NCBI GenBank assembly: GCA_963575645.1
Contig: OY754465.1
Span: 7,098,501-7,162,500 of the forward strand
Direction of reading: 5' to 3'
Source: Xanthostigma xanthostigma
Taxonomy: Eukaryota > Arthropoda > Insecta > Raphidioptera > Raphidiidae
DNA: 64,000 bases
In this document: positions 22,181 to 33,770 of the stretch, in pieces
Layout of the letters: the number at the start of each line of letters is the position of its first letter
Numbering within the stretch: position 1 is the first letter of the stretch
Program-made: the position numbers and the translations under genes
The notes under the pieces: model-generated
What the model saw: the letters and a program-made list of their open reading frames with translations, nothing else
Databases searched by the model: none
Told to the model about the DNA's origin: nothing

Positions 22181-22565
22181 GCAGTCTGTTGATTTTTGTT
22201 TGTTTTTTTTTTGTGCACGGTTTTAAATAGTGAACTGTGTCACTAGAGTTACTACGTGCCATTACTATTTTAGAACGACTGTACGTATGAAAAAAACAGA
22301 TATTATCAAACTCACGAATGTGCAAATACATAACTTGGTCATAAAGTTAAGTCCATAAAATGAAATTAATTTTTTATGGCTCATTTTTATTAACAGAAAT
22401 GATAGCGAATATAAACAATTTTTATCCGAAATATATTCTTTTCGATTAAGATTACATACGTTTCACTGTAGAAATGTATTATTTATATAGTATGCGATTT
22501 CATACGGATCTGTCAGATAAAATTGAATAAATAAAAGTTAGATTTTCAAGCTCGCTAATATAGTA

Positions 22566-23132
22566 CAGTCAATCTGGCAAAAACCTCAACAAAACCACCC
22601 AAAAAGGTGAAACTTGGTGAGTCGTTAGAGAATGATGAAAAAAAGGTTACCTGGCAATGGCCACCTGGTACCTGTTCAAATAGTCAAAAAAAACTCAAAA
22701 ATATTTTGAAATGCATTTTTCTCGAAAACTATCCATTTTACAGAAAAATTTATTGAACAAAAAATGTAGAGGGCATCGTTATCTACAATTAATGTCATTG
22801 GTGCTATGTTGTACAACAAAAAATGTGCGCAGTAGGTGGCGCGTAAGTGCCAAAAAAAGTGTTTTTCCACTTTTTTGCCCTGAAATTTTCATTTTTCAGT
22901 TACAATTCAAATGGAAAAATTGTTACATTTTATTTTATAAACAACTTTTATTTCAACATTTTTTGAGAAAAATGCATTTCAAAATATTTTTGAGTTTTTT
23001 TTGACTATTTGAACAGGTACCAGGTGGCCATTGCCAGGTAACCTTTTTTTCATCATTCTCTAACGACTCACCAAGTTTCACCTTTTTGGGTGGTTTTGAT
23101 ACGAAATGATTTTTTTTTCGCCAGATTGATTG
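22566..23132. mobile_element. Foldback element with TA target
   Basis: Inverted ends CAGTCAATCTGGC and GCCAGATTGATTG lie inside TA (22564-22565, 23133-23134). The arms continue inward for about 175 bases, including 'aaggttacctggcaatggcc' and 'gaaatgcatttttctcgaaaa', with few differences; the loop is roughly 22745-22955. No coding sequence; the frames at 22676-23004 are the two strands of this palindrome. Confidence 0.82.
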
Positions 23133-23134
23133 TA

Positions 23135-24190
23135 CTAATAGGTCGTTATTTACTTTTCTTTTTCAAGGCATACAATGATCAAGTTTTAATCAATTGCTTT
23201 TTTTTTGAAGTGACAACTTCTTTAGTGGCGTTATACACTTTTTTTGTAATGGGTAAAAAATATTAAACTCGCGTCAGGAAAAGTAAGAACTGGGTGAGCG
23301 AGAAAACTCTCTAAGTGATAGTAATTGTTTATACAACGTTAGACATCTAGCGTTGAAATATCGTACATAAAAATGCAATCTATGATACAAACCATTTTGA
23401 TCGAAAATTCGTAAGAGGTTAATATTCGAGTTTTCACTTCCGCCAGCACTCCCGGAGTGCAAAGGGTTTTTTTTTTTAATTCTAGGTATCACGAACTCTG
23501 TAACCAGAACACTCAGCTCGAGGGTAGCGGTGGACCGATATCTGTCGCATGAACCAATATGGCGTCAGCTACAGGGTAACGCATACACGTTCATGGCATA
23601 CATGTGTACAGTGTCTGTGAAATTAAACAACTTTGGTAACTATGACGAAATCAGGTGGAAGAACCGAAGTTTTTCCAGGTAGCGCCATCTTGCGTGCGCC
23701 AGAAAACGGTCCATCTCGAAACACAGCAAGCATAGGAAGCTAGGTCTCCTAGTTACATACTTCGTGCTAGATACTAAACATTCAAAATATGAATTGTACA
23801 AAGGTCAAACAATTTGGTAGCCTTAATAATCAACTAGAATAGAATTTAGGGAACAAAAAACAACATTTCCATAGATATCGACATTGAGTAGAACTGGAGC
23901 ACAAATGACAAAATTTGTCCGCCATATTGAAGTTGCCATATTGAATTTCCAAATATTGATCAAATTACATATCTACTTTGAGTCGCATCGGAAAATAAAT
24001 GACAAAACTCGACCGCCATATTGCAATCGCCATCTTGAAGTTTGCTCTCACTCGCACTCGTATGCCCGCATAATACCATTGCGTACGTAGGTAAGCACGT
24101 GTTTTATGTAACTTTAAAACCTGTGTTCTCTAAAAGGGCCCCGCTTTGGAGCTAGCAAATTAGTATACGTTCTTAACTAAATATTGTACA
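23135..24190. other. Spacer, nothing recognised
   Basis: About 1 kb. It repeats phrases such as 'cgccatattgaagttgccat' and 'cgccatattgcaatcgccat' near 23920-24040, perhaps a degraded repeat. No terminal structure or domain found. Confidence 0.4.
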
Positions 24191-24774
24191 CTAGTGTGAC
24201 CTGTGCGAATTATTCGCACTAAATAAGTATAATTATTATCACTTTAAATATGATTGCACGTATTCAATTCGTTTCTAATTTTGCACACTGTTTATAACGT
24301 TCTTCTTTTTGTTGTATTACAATATGAAGCTCAGATGACAGATCGAAGAAATATTTTACTAAAATTGTCATATAGAGCCGCAAGTAGCAAAAGCGTTGAG
24401 CTAAGCCGTCAGATGGCATCATGCAGCATTGCTGTGACGTTGTTCAGCGTTGCTCGCTGTTTCAAAATTATAGCCGTTAGATGGCAATATGCAGTATTGT
24501 GTCTGTTGTATTACAATATGAAGGTCAGATGACAGATCGAAGTGTTGATGTTGTTTCAAAATTAACGCCGTCAGAAGGCAGACGTTGTTCAGCGTTGCTG
24601 TATTTTAATTAATTTACAAAAATAAAAGCAATAATAAATTTTTTAGTTGTCGATGTCAGTAGAGCAAGCAATTATATGTAAAATGATATATAATTTATGT
24701 GGAGAAATTGTGAGGTTTTTTCTAAAAAGGGAGGCAAACATCTTTAACCTTAGCGTATTAATATACATATATGA
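24191..24774 (-). mobile_element. Helitron family H3, copy b
   Basis: Minus-strand copy: starts TCATATATGTATATTAATACGC (preceded by A) and ends with GTGCGAATAATTCGCAC then 'aggtcaca' and CTAG|T. Same interior blocks as 12242-12842. Non-coding. Confidence 0.85.
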
Positions 24775-25310
24775 TTTACTGATAAAAGCTTAGCTTGAAA
24801 TGACATAGTTCTGGCGCGTCTTTGTTCTCTATTGAGAAATACTGTTTGTACCTCTACGTATAAACATAAGATGAACAATTTAATCTATGAATCTATGAAA
24901 ACAGACACTCAAGTCACACACTGTTAAGGAATCTTCTTGAATCTCAGAGTTCAAATTCAATTATATTTTAATGCTACGTAATAAAAAGCGATAAAAAATT
25001 CATGCAACTTCCCTATTAGTACCCAAACTTCAAACATAGCGTACTTTTTATACAGCTAAGCTAAGTTTTATGATAAGACTTCCGTGAAAATCGACATTGA
25101 CTCGATCGAAGAAGCGGGAAAAGGATAGTAATACATCATTAAAATGTGGAAATCAGCAACTATAAAGCGCACGCTGACTTCTAGAGATTAACGGTAATTT
25201 CTCAATGTCAACCCTGAGTGACGTATCGCCACTGATGTGATGCGAGCCGTGAACCGTGAGAGAGAAGAAATCATACACAGAAGCAGTGACCGTCCGTCCG
25301 TCCGACCATA

Positions 25311-26400
25311 TAGTGATGTGTCACTCCTGAGCGAGCCGTTCATAATGAAAGACTCCTGTCTCGAAGCAGAGCGAATCGCTCTTTTTTGTGAATTACTCAC
25401 TCCGAGCGCCATTGTTCTGTGCTGAGCTGTTCTGTACTGTTGCATTCGCACATTTGCAGAGCGCACACAGTCTAGGGCACAGAGGCACTAGTGAATTTTG
25501 CACGTACGGAGTTATCTTTGCTGAGTCATTTAATGTTGAATGACACACTGTAAGCTTACAGTGACTTAAACCATTCACATTGACGTCGTTGACAAAGATA
25601 TAATATTGTAACAATAACATTATTATTGTTAAGCTTTTATTACACTTTATAGTTTATCCGAAATGCGAATAATATAAGATCAGAATCATATTAAAATGAG
25701 CTCTGAGCTGAGTGTGTGTATTGTGCTGTGCAATGCTACGTGACTCCTGAGCATGCATGATGACAGTTCACACCTCTGCAGTCTGCACACTTGTGTAGTG
25801 CGTACTGTCTAGTGTCGCTCCTTTGAACGACTCGCTCTGAACGACTCTTTTTAGTGAGCGGAGCGCACGGAGCCAGCTCCAGTGGTGTTGTCGAGCCGGA
25901 ACGCTCCGGAACGTCGTTCCGGTACTTCCTTTTTGGACAGGAACGCGTTCCGGAACTAAAGATGATTTATGATAACGAGAATTCCAAACAATGAAAAAAA
26001 TAATGTAAATCTTACTTTAGGATTTTATTAACGTAATTTGTTTTTTTTTCTCAAATCGACATAACAATTGAAAAAATTTGAACAATGTGCCAACAAATAG
26101 AAAAATTCCAAACAAAAAAAAAATAATGTAAATCTTACTTTAGGATTTTATTAACGTAATTTGTTTTTTTTTCTCAAATCGACATAACAATTGAAAAAAT
26201 TTGAACAATGTGCCAACAAATAGAAAAATTCCAAACAATGAAAAAAATAATATTAAAATGTATTTCAGTTACAGTTTTTTACCTCTTTTCACCCCCCCCC
26301 CCCCCCCCGTCGTCAAATTTGGGAGCGTTCCGGTAAAAAAAAAAATTAGCACAACACCACTGGCCAGCTCCCAATAAAAAGTCATGTGGACACATCACTA
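25311..26400. mobile_element. Outer hAT-like MITE 'TAGTGATGTG', split by another hAT
   Basis: Ends TAGTGATGTGTCACTCC and GGACACATCACTA. Interior runs of 'gagcgagccgttc' and 'gaacgactcgctctgaacga' are subterminal repeats. A second hAT element (25880-26362) lies inside it. The flanking eight bases do not match, but 'agaagcagtgaccgtcc' occurs just outside both ends, so the flanks have been rearranged or duplicated. Confidence 0.65.
25880..26362. mobile_element. Nested hAT MITE with perfect 8-bp target duplication
   Basis: Ends CAGTGGTGTTGT and ACAACACCACTG; GCCAGCTC on both sides (25872-25879, 26363-26370) is an exact hAT-type duplication. Inside are two tandem copies of about 120 bp (from 'ttccaaacaatgaaaaaaat' at about 25982 and about 26106), the start of a third, and a C-homopolymer near 26291-26308. 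'ggaacgctccgga' and its variants recur near the ends. Confidence 0.88.
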
Positions 26401-26960
26401 ACATAGAAGCAGTGACCGTCCATAGCTCAATTGCCACAGCGTCAATATGACCCGATGTCCTCTCAACACCTACATGCATGCGTGACGTGATCCCTGTTGA
26501 CCTCGTCTGGTAGCCATTACATCACAATATATGGATTATTTTACAATAGGGACTCTTTTTGACAGTCTCGTGGAACAATTTTAATGGCCTTGACGCCATA
26601 TTCTATTCTATACGCAGATTACAATCGTTATCTGATTGGTCCTTTATATAAAGAATTAAAATTGATACATAAGATACCAGCGGTCCCGCCCGGTTTCACC
26701 CGGGTGCAAAAGAACGAATGGGGGGATTAGTACGCACGTTCATCTTAGTTTACCGAGATGAATGTTGTGTCCAAATTTCCTGATGAAAAGTTTTTGTCAG
26801 ACGGACAAATTTCGAGTTACATTTTATACGCTTTACATTAGTTTCACTTGTAAATTTGTATGTATGTATGTATGCAAGTTTGCATGTTTGTTTGTAACCT
26901 CGTTTGGACTACAGCAAGTGGTTTATTATACTGTTAGTATGTTATGCCACTACTGTAAGA

Positions 26961-27050
26961 GCAATCGTTGACCGAGCGGTCTAAGGCGCTAGTCTTCGCT
27001 GACGTCAACTCTCGGATTCACCGGTCGTGGGTTCTAATCCCGTCCACGCC
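26961..27050 (+). pseudogene. tRNA-Leu-like sequence inside Helitron B
   Basis: 'ttgaccgagcggtctaaggc' is a good Leu-type D-arm (A-box) and 'gtcgtgggttctaatcccg' a T-arm/B-box, with a long variable region between as in class II tRNAs. The anticodon stem is not clean and the 3' 'ccacgcc' has no 5' partner, so it is a pseudogene or SINE head. Confidence 0.6.
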
Positions 27051-27114
27051 GAAATAAAAAGTTTGTTTTTTTTTCGACAAATTTTTGACAATAAATCGAA
27101 CTAAAAATTGGAAA

Positions 27115-27470
27115 ATAAATATAATTTAAAAAAAACTAAAAAACACGCTTTATATCAAACTAAAAAGTGAAAAATAAATATAGTTTAAAAAAAACTAAAA
27201 AACACGCTTTATATCGAACTAAAAAGTAAAAAATATTTTTTTTTAAGTTTAAAACAATAATGAATAAAAAATACTAGCATGATTGTGAAAAAAGCGTGGG
27301 GCGCTCGATGTACGAAAATGTGGAACAAAGCACCCCACGCTTTTTTCACAATAATACTAGTATTTTTTATTCATTATTGTTTTAAGCTTATTTTTAAAAA
27401 AATATTTTTTACTTTTTAGTTCAATATAAAGCGTGTTTTTTAGTCTTTTTTAAACTATATTTTTTCAATA
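27115..27470. repeat. Long hairpin within Helitron B
   Basis: 'gaaaaaagcgtggggcgctc' (27286) faces 'gcaccccacgcttttttcac' (27330), and outward the arms continue through 'acaataatgaataaaaaata' and 'aaaaacacgctttatat', giving about 150-base arms around a short loop. The left arm also contains a tandem duplication of 'actaaaaaacacgctttata'. Confidence 0.75.
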
Positions 27471-27632
27471 ATGCTCCGGTCCTATTGGTCGTGGCGTGAT
27501 ATTATATAGCCTATAGCCTTCTTAGATAAATGGACTATCCAAAAAAATTTTTTTTTCAATTCGAACCAGTAGTTCCTGAGATTAGCGCGTTCAACAAACA
27601 AACAAACAACCTCTTCAGCTTTATATATTAGA

Positions 27633-28823
27633 TAGGTACAAATAAATATAAACAGAAAAAAGTGATGGAAACTGGAAATTCGCTCTAGGAATCTTTATAA
27701 CTGTTCTGTTACAGACTAAGTTACGATTTTATTTATTTTAATTAATTGAGCTAACGTCTGTATAATTAATTAATAAAACAACTCTCACAGTATGTGGATT
27801 TTGTAATCCGTTACTATATATACAGACACCGGACAACCATACCATATTAGGTATATATAAAATATATTATAAACAAATTCTTCAGTTTTATATATTAGTA
27901 TAGAGTATAGATATAGATTTACACAAAATATGTTAATCAAAGCCAATGGAAATCTTTTATAAACCCAAATATAATACATACTATACAAGTGATAAGTTGT
28001 CCTAATCCGAACGATCGACGAGATCTTCGTTACAACTGTCTGATTGGCGGCAGTTCAAGCGGCAATGAGCTTATTTCACTATGTGCTTTGTATCGTGAAT
28101 TTAGCAACAGCGCTCATTATTAATTTGTTGGTGCTCTTAACATATTTTTAGCTGACAGGAAAGTGATAAACAATTCGTGTCGCCTAAAAAAATAAGGAGA
28201 CACGTAATTTCTTTATAGATTTTAGCAAAGTTGTATTAATTTATAAACTTACTTTACGCATTATTTAGGTTATAGAAATCTTTCGGTTTTTAAAATCGCC
28301 CCACAGGAAACTGATAATTTTGCTCACCTTTAGGTATTTATCCCCAAAAAGATATTTTCTGATCTCGCTAACATTTACTGTACAGTGACATAATATTTTT
28401 ATTTCGATTACCTTTACAATAACTTCCTAATGTACTAATTATATTTAGCTAGACAGAGAGAGCATCTAGGTAAATGTCCTCTGCAACGTCACTTCCACCG
28501 GTATTCAAACCCAGTAACTTCCTAATGCGAGTTTGAAGCTCTCGCTTGGTCAGTTCTAATTATATAAGTTCTTACCCGACGTCGGTTCAAGCAAAGCATA
28601 TGATATATAGCTCAAGTAGCTATAACACTTTCTCGGTATTCATGTATTATTGAACAGAAGTCTGTAGGAGTACATCAAAGTTTAAAGTTGGTAGAAATGC
28701 AACTGTATTTGAACCTAATCAAAAGCATGTTCGTTTGTTTTTTTTATTTTAAGATAACTAACTGTCGACTACAGAACTAGTCCAAGCGGCAGACGCGAAA
28801 AATGGTTCCGATTTTATAGAGAA
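27633..28823. other. Spacer with a degenerate SINE head
   Basis: About 1.2 kb without transposon ends. On the minus strand at about 28470-28556, 'caagcgagagcttcaaactc' and 'tgggtttgaataccgg' match the head of the SINE family S1-S3 in degraded form. Confidence 0.45.
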
Positions 28824-29564
28824 CTAGCGGTCCCGCCCGGTTTCACCCGAGTGCAAAAGAACGAATGGGGAAGAGAGGGACATGAGCACGCACATTCATC
28901 TATAGTTTACCGTGATGAATGTTGTGTCCAAATTTTATGATGATCGGAGTGACCGTTCAAAAGTTTTTGTCGATAAAAAGCAGTATTTATACTTTAGATA
29001 ATAAATTTATTTTAAATCAATAATTACTGGAATTAATAAAATATAATAAATATTTAATTGAAAACACTGTAGGAAAATATTTTTTATATAGATACTGTAA
29101 CAGTTTTCAAATGGGCTATTAATTAGATTTATTTAATTTTAATTAGTCGTAAATAAAATTAAAATAAATTTAAATGTAAGAAAGTAATGTAGAATATTAC
29201 AAAAAATTGGAAATATATTCGCCCAACGTGGAGCTCGAACCCACGACCCTGATATTAAGAGTCGCGTGATCTACCGACTGAGCTAGCCGGACTTGTGAAT
29301 GTGCGACGTTAATATTGAAATATTTAGTTAGGGCATTTCACCTGAATAGACGCTAAATTTTGAAATACATTTTGCAACATTTTTCATTGATGCTCCGCTT
29401 CTATTGGTCGTAGCGTGATATTATATAGCCTATAGCCTACCTCGATAAGTGGGCTATCCAACAAAAATTTTTTTTTTCAATTTGAACCAGTAGTTCCTGA
29501 GATTAGCGCGTTTAACTAAACAAACAAACAAGTTCTTCAGCTTTTATTATTATATTAGTATAGA
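28824..29564 (-). mobile_element. Helitron family H1, copy C, with tRNA-Lys-like cargo
   Basis: The 3' end is hairpin 'cgggtgaaaccgggcgggac' then CGCTAG|T; the 5' end TCTATACTAATATAATAATA is preceded by A. Between 'gttcaaaagtttttgtcg' and 'gcaacatttttcattgatgc' it holds about 400 bases not in copy D, including the tRNA-Lys-like sequence in the element's own orientation. No protein-coding capacity. Confidence 0.83.
29221..29292 (-). pseudogene. tRNA-Lys(CTT)-like sequence inside Helitron C
   Basis: 72 nt: 5' GTCCGGCTAGCTCAGTCGGT, anticodon loop CTCTTAA, T-arm 'gtgggttcgagctccac', 3' GTTGGGC. The acceptor stem pairs throughout with G-T wobbles and the T-arm is intact, but the anticodon stem (CGCGA against TATCA) cannot form beyond one or two pairs. 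It is close to real tRNA-Lys(CUU) but most likely a pseudogene carried by the Helitron. Confidence 0.75.
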
Positions 29565-29797
29565 TGAAACTTACAGAAAAGATAGTACATAATATAGTGA
29601 CTTCAATCACTCGCCTAGACAACCTTGCGACAAGATAATCTGACAGCGGGGAAACATCACTTCCCATTTTGATAGAGTTATCCCACAGAGCTAGAGCTTT
29701 TGACTACATCACAATGAATACCGGAAGAAGTCTTTCCTCACGGACGAGGTTCTCGCAGGATATTTTGAAAACGTTGTTAGGATTCCGTACCCGAAGG

Positions 29798-30287
29798 TAG
29801 GGATGTCGGAAGTGAAAAACAATATCGATATATCGATGTATCGATATTTATAAAAATATCAATATCGACGTCGATATATCGAGGAAAAAATATCGATATA
29901 TCGGTCTTTACCAAAGATAATAGTGTATTTAGCTTAATATTATCAATAGTAATTTTTATTTTTATACAAAATGTATCTACATTATTTTAATGTACAAAAA
30001 TCTCAATAAAAATGAAGGTATATTTTTACCAGTATTTCTTTTTATTAGGCAATATAATAATTACAAAAATATCAAAAACTAAAAAGCTATCTTCTAACTT
30101 ATTTGTTCGGACGTTTTGGATTCTAGTAACTTTAGTTACATAAGTAATTAAAAAAAATATATCGTTTTTGATACAATTTTCGATATTGGATATTTTGTAT
30201 CGATATATTGGATCAAAATATATCGGCTAAAATATCGATGTTTTAAATTAAAAACATCGATATATCGATACTTTTTCAACATCCCTA
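29798..30287. mobile_element. hAT MITE 'TAGGGATGT' rich in TATCGATA
   Basis: Ends TAGGGATGTCGG and CAACATCCCTA with flanks CCCGAAGG (29790-29797) and CACGAAGG (30288-30295), 7 of 8 identical. Both subterminal regions are runs of 'atatcgatatatcga'-like palindromes. The left flank 'aggattccgtacccgaagg' and right flank 'gtgtccaacggg' look like an RTE-type LINE tail interrupted by this insertion. Confidence 0.85.
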
Positions 30288-30516
30288 CACGAAGGGTGTC
30301 CAACGGGATCCAATTACTAAGCCTCTGCTGTCCCTCTGTCAGCGGGCTGTATCTCATGAAGCGTAATAGAAAAATGTTCACAGAATGTGTATTTCTATTG
30401 CCGCTATAACAATAAATGATAAAAAACCAAATTTTTTATACACAATACATTCTATATTATACATACACAAACCGCAAACAACGTGCTACGCACGTACATA
30501 GTATATCAATTATAGG

Positions 30517-30850
30517 TAATACAAAACAAACGTCCGCTAACGGTGCATTTATACAGCATTATACTCGAACATTTTTTAAAATACAATTATGAGAACTCTC
30601 GCATATAGCACAGTACGACTGCTAGACTCAGATATAGCCACGGTTGGAAAATGTACCGCGACCTTTGTCGATGTATGGGTACAACAGTTTTCCAACGGCA
30701 TAGCGGGAAAAATCTTCGAGACTCGATTTCCGTGACGGATGAACTATTTACATATCTACATGTTTGTACGAAGTTCTCGGTGCGCGAATCCGACTCGCAA
30801 TCGGTTGGTTTGTTCTGCAACCGCGATGGACATTTTACAGGTTCACTATA
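30517..30850 (+). repeat. Dispersed LINE-like repeat, uninterrupted copy
   Basis: From 'acaaaacaaacgtccgctaa' to 'cgcgaatccgactcgcaatc'. The same sequence, split by the Harbinger element, is found at 33861-33993 and 37725-37885. The 'gtgcgagtccgactcgca'-type end resembles non-LTR element tails; no protein is encoded. Confidence 0.6.
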
Positions 30851-31799
30851 ATGTCCTTCTCTTTATTCTCTTTTCTACTTACACCTTACGCTTACATGAC
30901 AGATACATAAAAGGTTTTGTGTTGTTTATTGTAATGCAACCTGCATTGCAGTGTCTGCTGTCGCGAGAGGATTTATGAATATGAATGAATGAATGGAGAG
31001 AACAAGTTGTTCATCAGTCAAAATAATCATGCACACTTAGTTCACGTCCTTTCATAAAAATACGTTTAGTTAATTTTCATAAAATCATAATTTAATGACT
31101 TTATAGAATCAGCCATTGAAAAATGCATATTCTCAATTTTTAAAAGGATTACTAGTGTACCCGTGCAAAACCTTTTGCATGTATTTTCATATTGTTTTCA
31201 AAAATCGATATTTTGATACAGACCTACGACAATAATTTTATTGCTCTTGCATTAGTTTCCATTTACAGTTATTTTTCTTTTGATTTAGCTTGATCCATCA
31301 AGTTGTCTCTATATTTAATTGGTTATAAATTCAAAGAAAATGTATGAGATCTGTTCATCGTTGTCATGGTTACCCCGCAAGAGCTGTCACAATTCATTTT
31401 TAGAAAATCTAACCTCATTTGATACATTTACGATTTTCACTATTTTTTTCTGATCTGAGACCAAATTTTAGACTTGGTAAAGTCCACGTAATATTTAAAA
31501 ACTCTATTTTGGCTTTAAATTAACATAAACTTACACGTTCTTAAATTATTTGAAAAATAAAAAAAAAATTATTTGTGTATTAATATTTGGAATATTTGCG
31601 CTAAAAAACTAACTAATTTAAATATACACTTCAAATTATTGTCAAAGTCGACTTGTCAAACTGTTTGTAAAATCTCCGACCTACGTACATATATGCATTT
31701 CTCTCACACTCATGTCTCGTGAACATCGAAGGATTTTCTCTCTTTACGTTCCTCTTCACCCCGCTAACCCCTCGTCATTTTTACTATTATCGCTTGAAA
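30851..31799. other. AT-rich spacer, nothing recognised
   Basis: No recognisable repeats or domains in about 950 bases. The frame 30739-30978 has no known similarity. Confidence 0.45.
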
Positions 31800-32672
31800 T
31801 CTATATGACAATTTTAGTAAAATATTTCTTCGATCTGTCATCTGAACTTCATATTGTAATACAACAAAAAGAAGAACGTTATAAGCAGTGTGCAAAATTA
31901 GAAACGAATTGAATACCTGCAATCATATTTAAAAAAATGGTTGTCTGTAAAGTCGGTTTACGGACGATAGTTTTACGTGATAACGTATTCCGTAATACAT
32001 AACCTAAACCTCCCAAAATTTGGTTTCAATCCGCTTATCCTTGGTGTCGGAATGATAAGAAATGTCAAAAGTGACGTTTGCAACTGTCAAAGTATTATGT
32101 TCTAATAATAATTAGTTATTCCAATACTTAACTTAGAAGGCGTTGCATTTTACAAAATACTAATGTCAAAAAATTGAATTAAACATTAGAAATGCAGTCG
32201 TTTTCATGTTAAGACAAGACATACGTTATCTTCTAATTTCCATGTACGGCAAACAAAGACGACCGACCGCGTCGCGCCATGCATTAGACAACATTGCATT
32301 TATACAGCTATTTTTCTATATAAATTTGTATAAAAAAACTGTTTAGGCAAATTCTGTTATACGAAATCTATGTAAAATGTTCTCCTCTTTCGTTTAAGAC
32401 TGGTTTCAAACCGATCTGATTTAAATTGAGCGAGAAATTAGCAAAAAGCACGCACAGGGTCAGGCGGAACGTTACGCGTTACGAACGTTAGGAATGTTAG
32501 GAACGTTAGGATTTAGGAACGTTACACTTTTTCGTGCATGCAGCCAGTATTTTATCAATTTATAAGATTGGTGATTCATCAATTTATAAGACGTTATCAC
32601 GTCAAAAATAATTTTGTAAAGTGATAATTATTTTACTTATTTAGTGCGAATAATTCGCACAGGTCAAACTAG
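31800..32672 (+). mobile_element. Helitron family H3, copy c, truncated and interrupted
   Basis: Only the 3' part is present, from 'ctatatgacaattttagtaa' to GTGCGAATAATTCGCAC, 'aggtcaaa' and CTAG|T. A MITE (31938-32605) is inserted within 'tttaaaaaataattttgtaa', which is continuous in the other copies. The frame 31712-31912 is a reading of this repeat. Confidence 0.78.
31938..32605 (+). mobile_element. MITE 'TTGGTTGTCTG..CACGTCAA' nested in Helitron
   Basis: Third copy of the family at 13397 and 20671. Starts TGGTTGTCTGTAAAGTCGG, ends ATCACGTCAA. The A-rich target leaves the duplication (probably AAA) ambiguous. Lacks the extra 325 bases of copy 20671-21638. Confidence 0.72.
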
Positions 32673-33062
32673 TTTAATATAATATGGTAAATACAAAAGC
32701 ACACTTCAAATCGATCGTATGTGAGCAGTATGGGAAAACTGAAAACGCTTTTAGTCAATAACGGTCGGACTGGGAATATTAGTGTATTAATATATTATAC
32801 AAAATACAGCTGACACAACGTCTGTAAATTGCCACATCTTTACTTATTAGTTATTAGACAGTAACTGTACGACGTGAGACCTTGGCGATCGTTATATACA
32901 GAACAACCACAGAACAACGAAATTTCTTAGTTTCGTACAGAGCTGGAAAGAATTTGATGTCTTAAATAAGTATTTGTAGCTTATATACCTTTTTTTTAGA
33001 AAGTATTTGCGTTTAAAATACTTTTAAAGTGTCAAATAAGCTTTCATATGTATCATAGATAC

Positions 33063-33770
33063 ACAAATATTTGATTAACGTCTGATTAGAATTCTTCAAT
33101 AAATAAAATTATCGACCAATTTTTCAGACACATATATTAACAAAAAATAATACCTAATTGATACATGACGTTTCGGTCCGGATTTGAATCTTCTTCAGAA
33201 CTGATCTAAAAAATATAAAAATTGATTAATAATTAGTTTCTAATTGGTATTTGAAAAAAATTCGCTCTAATAAAGTTTTGAATTATCAAAATTGTAAAAA
33301 TTATTACAAACAATTTTTAATAAGTAGCCATGGATATGATTGTAAGTAGGTACCAAAAAAGAAAGAAAAAATTCATTATTATTTCAAAATAATATTATAT
33401 AAGTATATTAAAATCTTTGATTAACGTCTGATTAGAACTCTTCAATAAATAAAATTATCGATCAATTTTTCAGACAATATATATTAACAAAAAAATATAT
33501 TTTTTTGTTAATATATTGCCTGAAAAATTGTTCGATAATTTTATTTATTGAAGAATTATATATATTACTTAAATTTTCCGTATCTAATTGAGCATTGAGA
33601 GAATTTTTATTTGATTTTATATGTAGCTAACTATTAATCAAATTTTATATTTTTTAGATCAGTTCTGAAGAAGTCCAAATCCGGACCGAAACGTTAATAT
33701 ATATTTATCATTATTTTTTGTTAATATATTTGTCTCAAAAATTGGTCGGGTATTTTATTTATTATATCAT
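33063..33770. repeat. Penelope-like foldback copies
   Basis: Contains three partial units of the 8427-9084 family. The best plus-strand unit (33655-33700) reads 'ttagatcagttctgaagaag', then 'tccaaatccggaccgaaacg'; an inverted one is at 33165-33230. CTGAAGA, a small GTCC/GGAC stem and GAAAC resemble the hammerhead-ribozyme core of Penelope-like elements, but the rest of that fold cannot be confirmed. Confidence 0.45.

Larger units (their letters stand above)
26677..27632 (-). mobile_element. Helitron family H1, copy B, with tRNA-like and hairpin cargo
   Basis: Minus-strand element. The 3' end is the hairpin CACCCGGGTGAAACCGGGCG followed by 'ggaccgCTGG|T'; the 5' end is TCTAATATATAAAGCTGAAG. 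Between the family blocks 'cgagttacatttt' (about 26810) and 'taatgctccggtcc' (27470) it carries about 640 bases absent from copy D (39237-39901): the tRNA-Leu-like sequence and a long inverted repeat (27115-27470). Confidence 0.82.

Noticed and set aside
22676..23004. Two opposite frames with similar lysine/phenylalanine-rich peptides
   Set aside because: They are the two arms of the foldback at 22566-23132.
26961..27050. Functional tRNA-Leu
   Set aside because: The acceptor stem is missing and the anticodon stem does not form.
29221..29292. Functional tRNA-Lys
   Set aside because: The anticodon stem cannot pair, and the sequence lies inside a Helitron.
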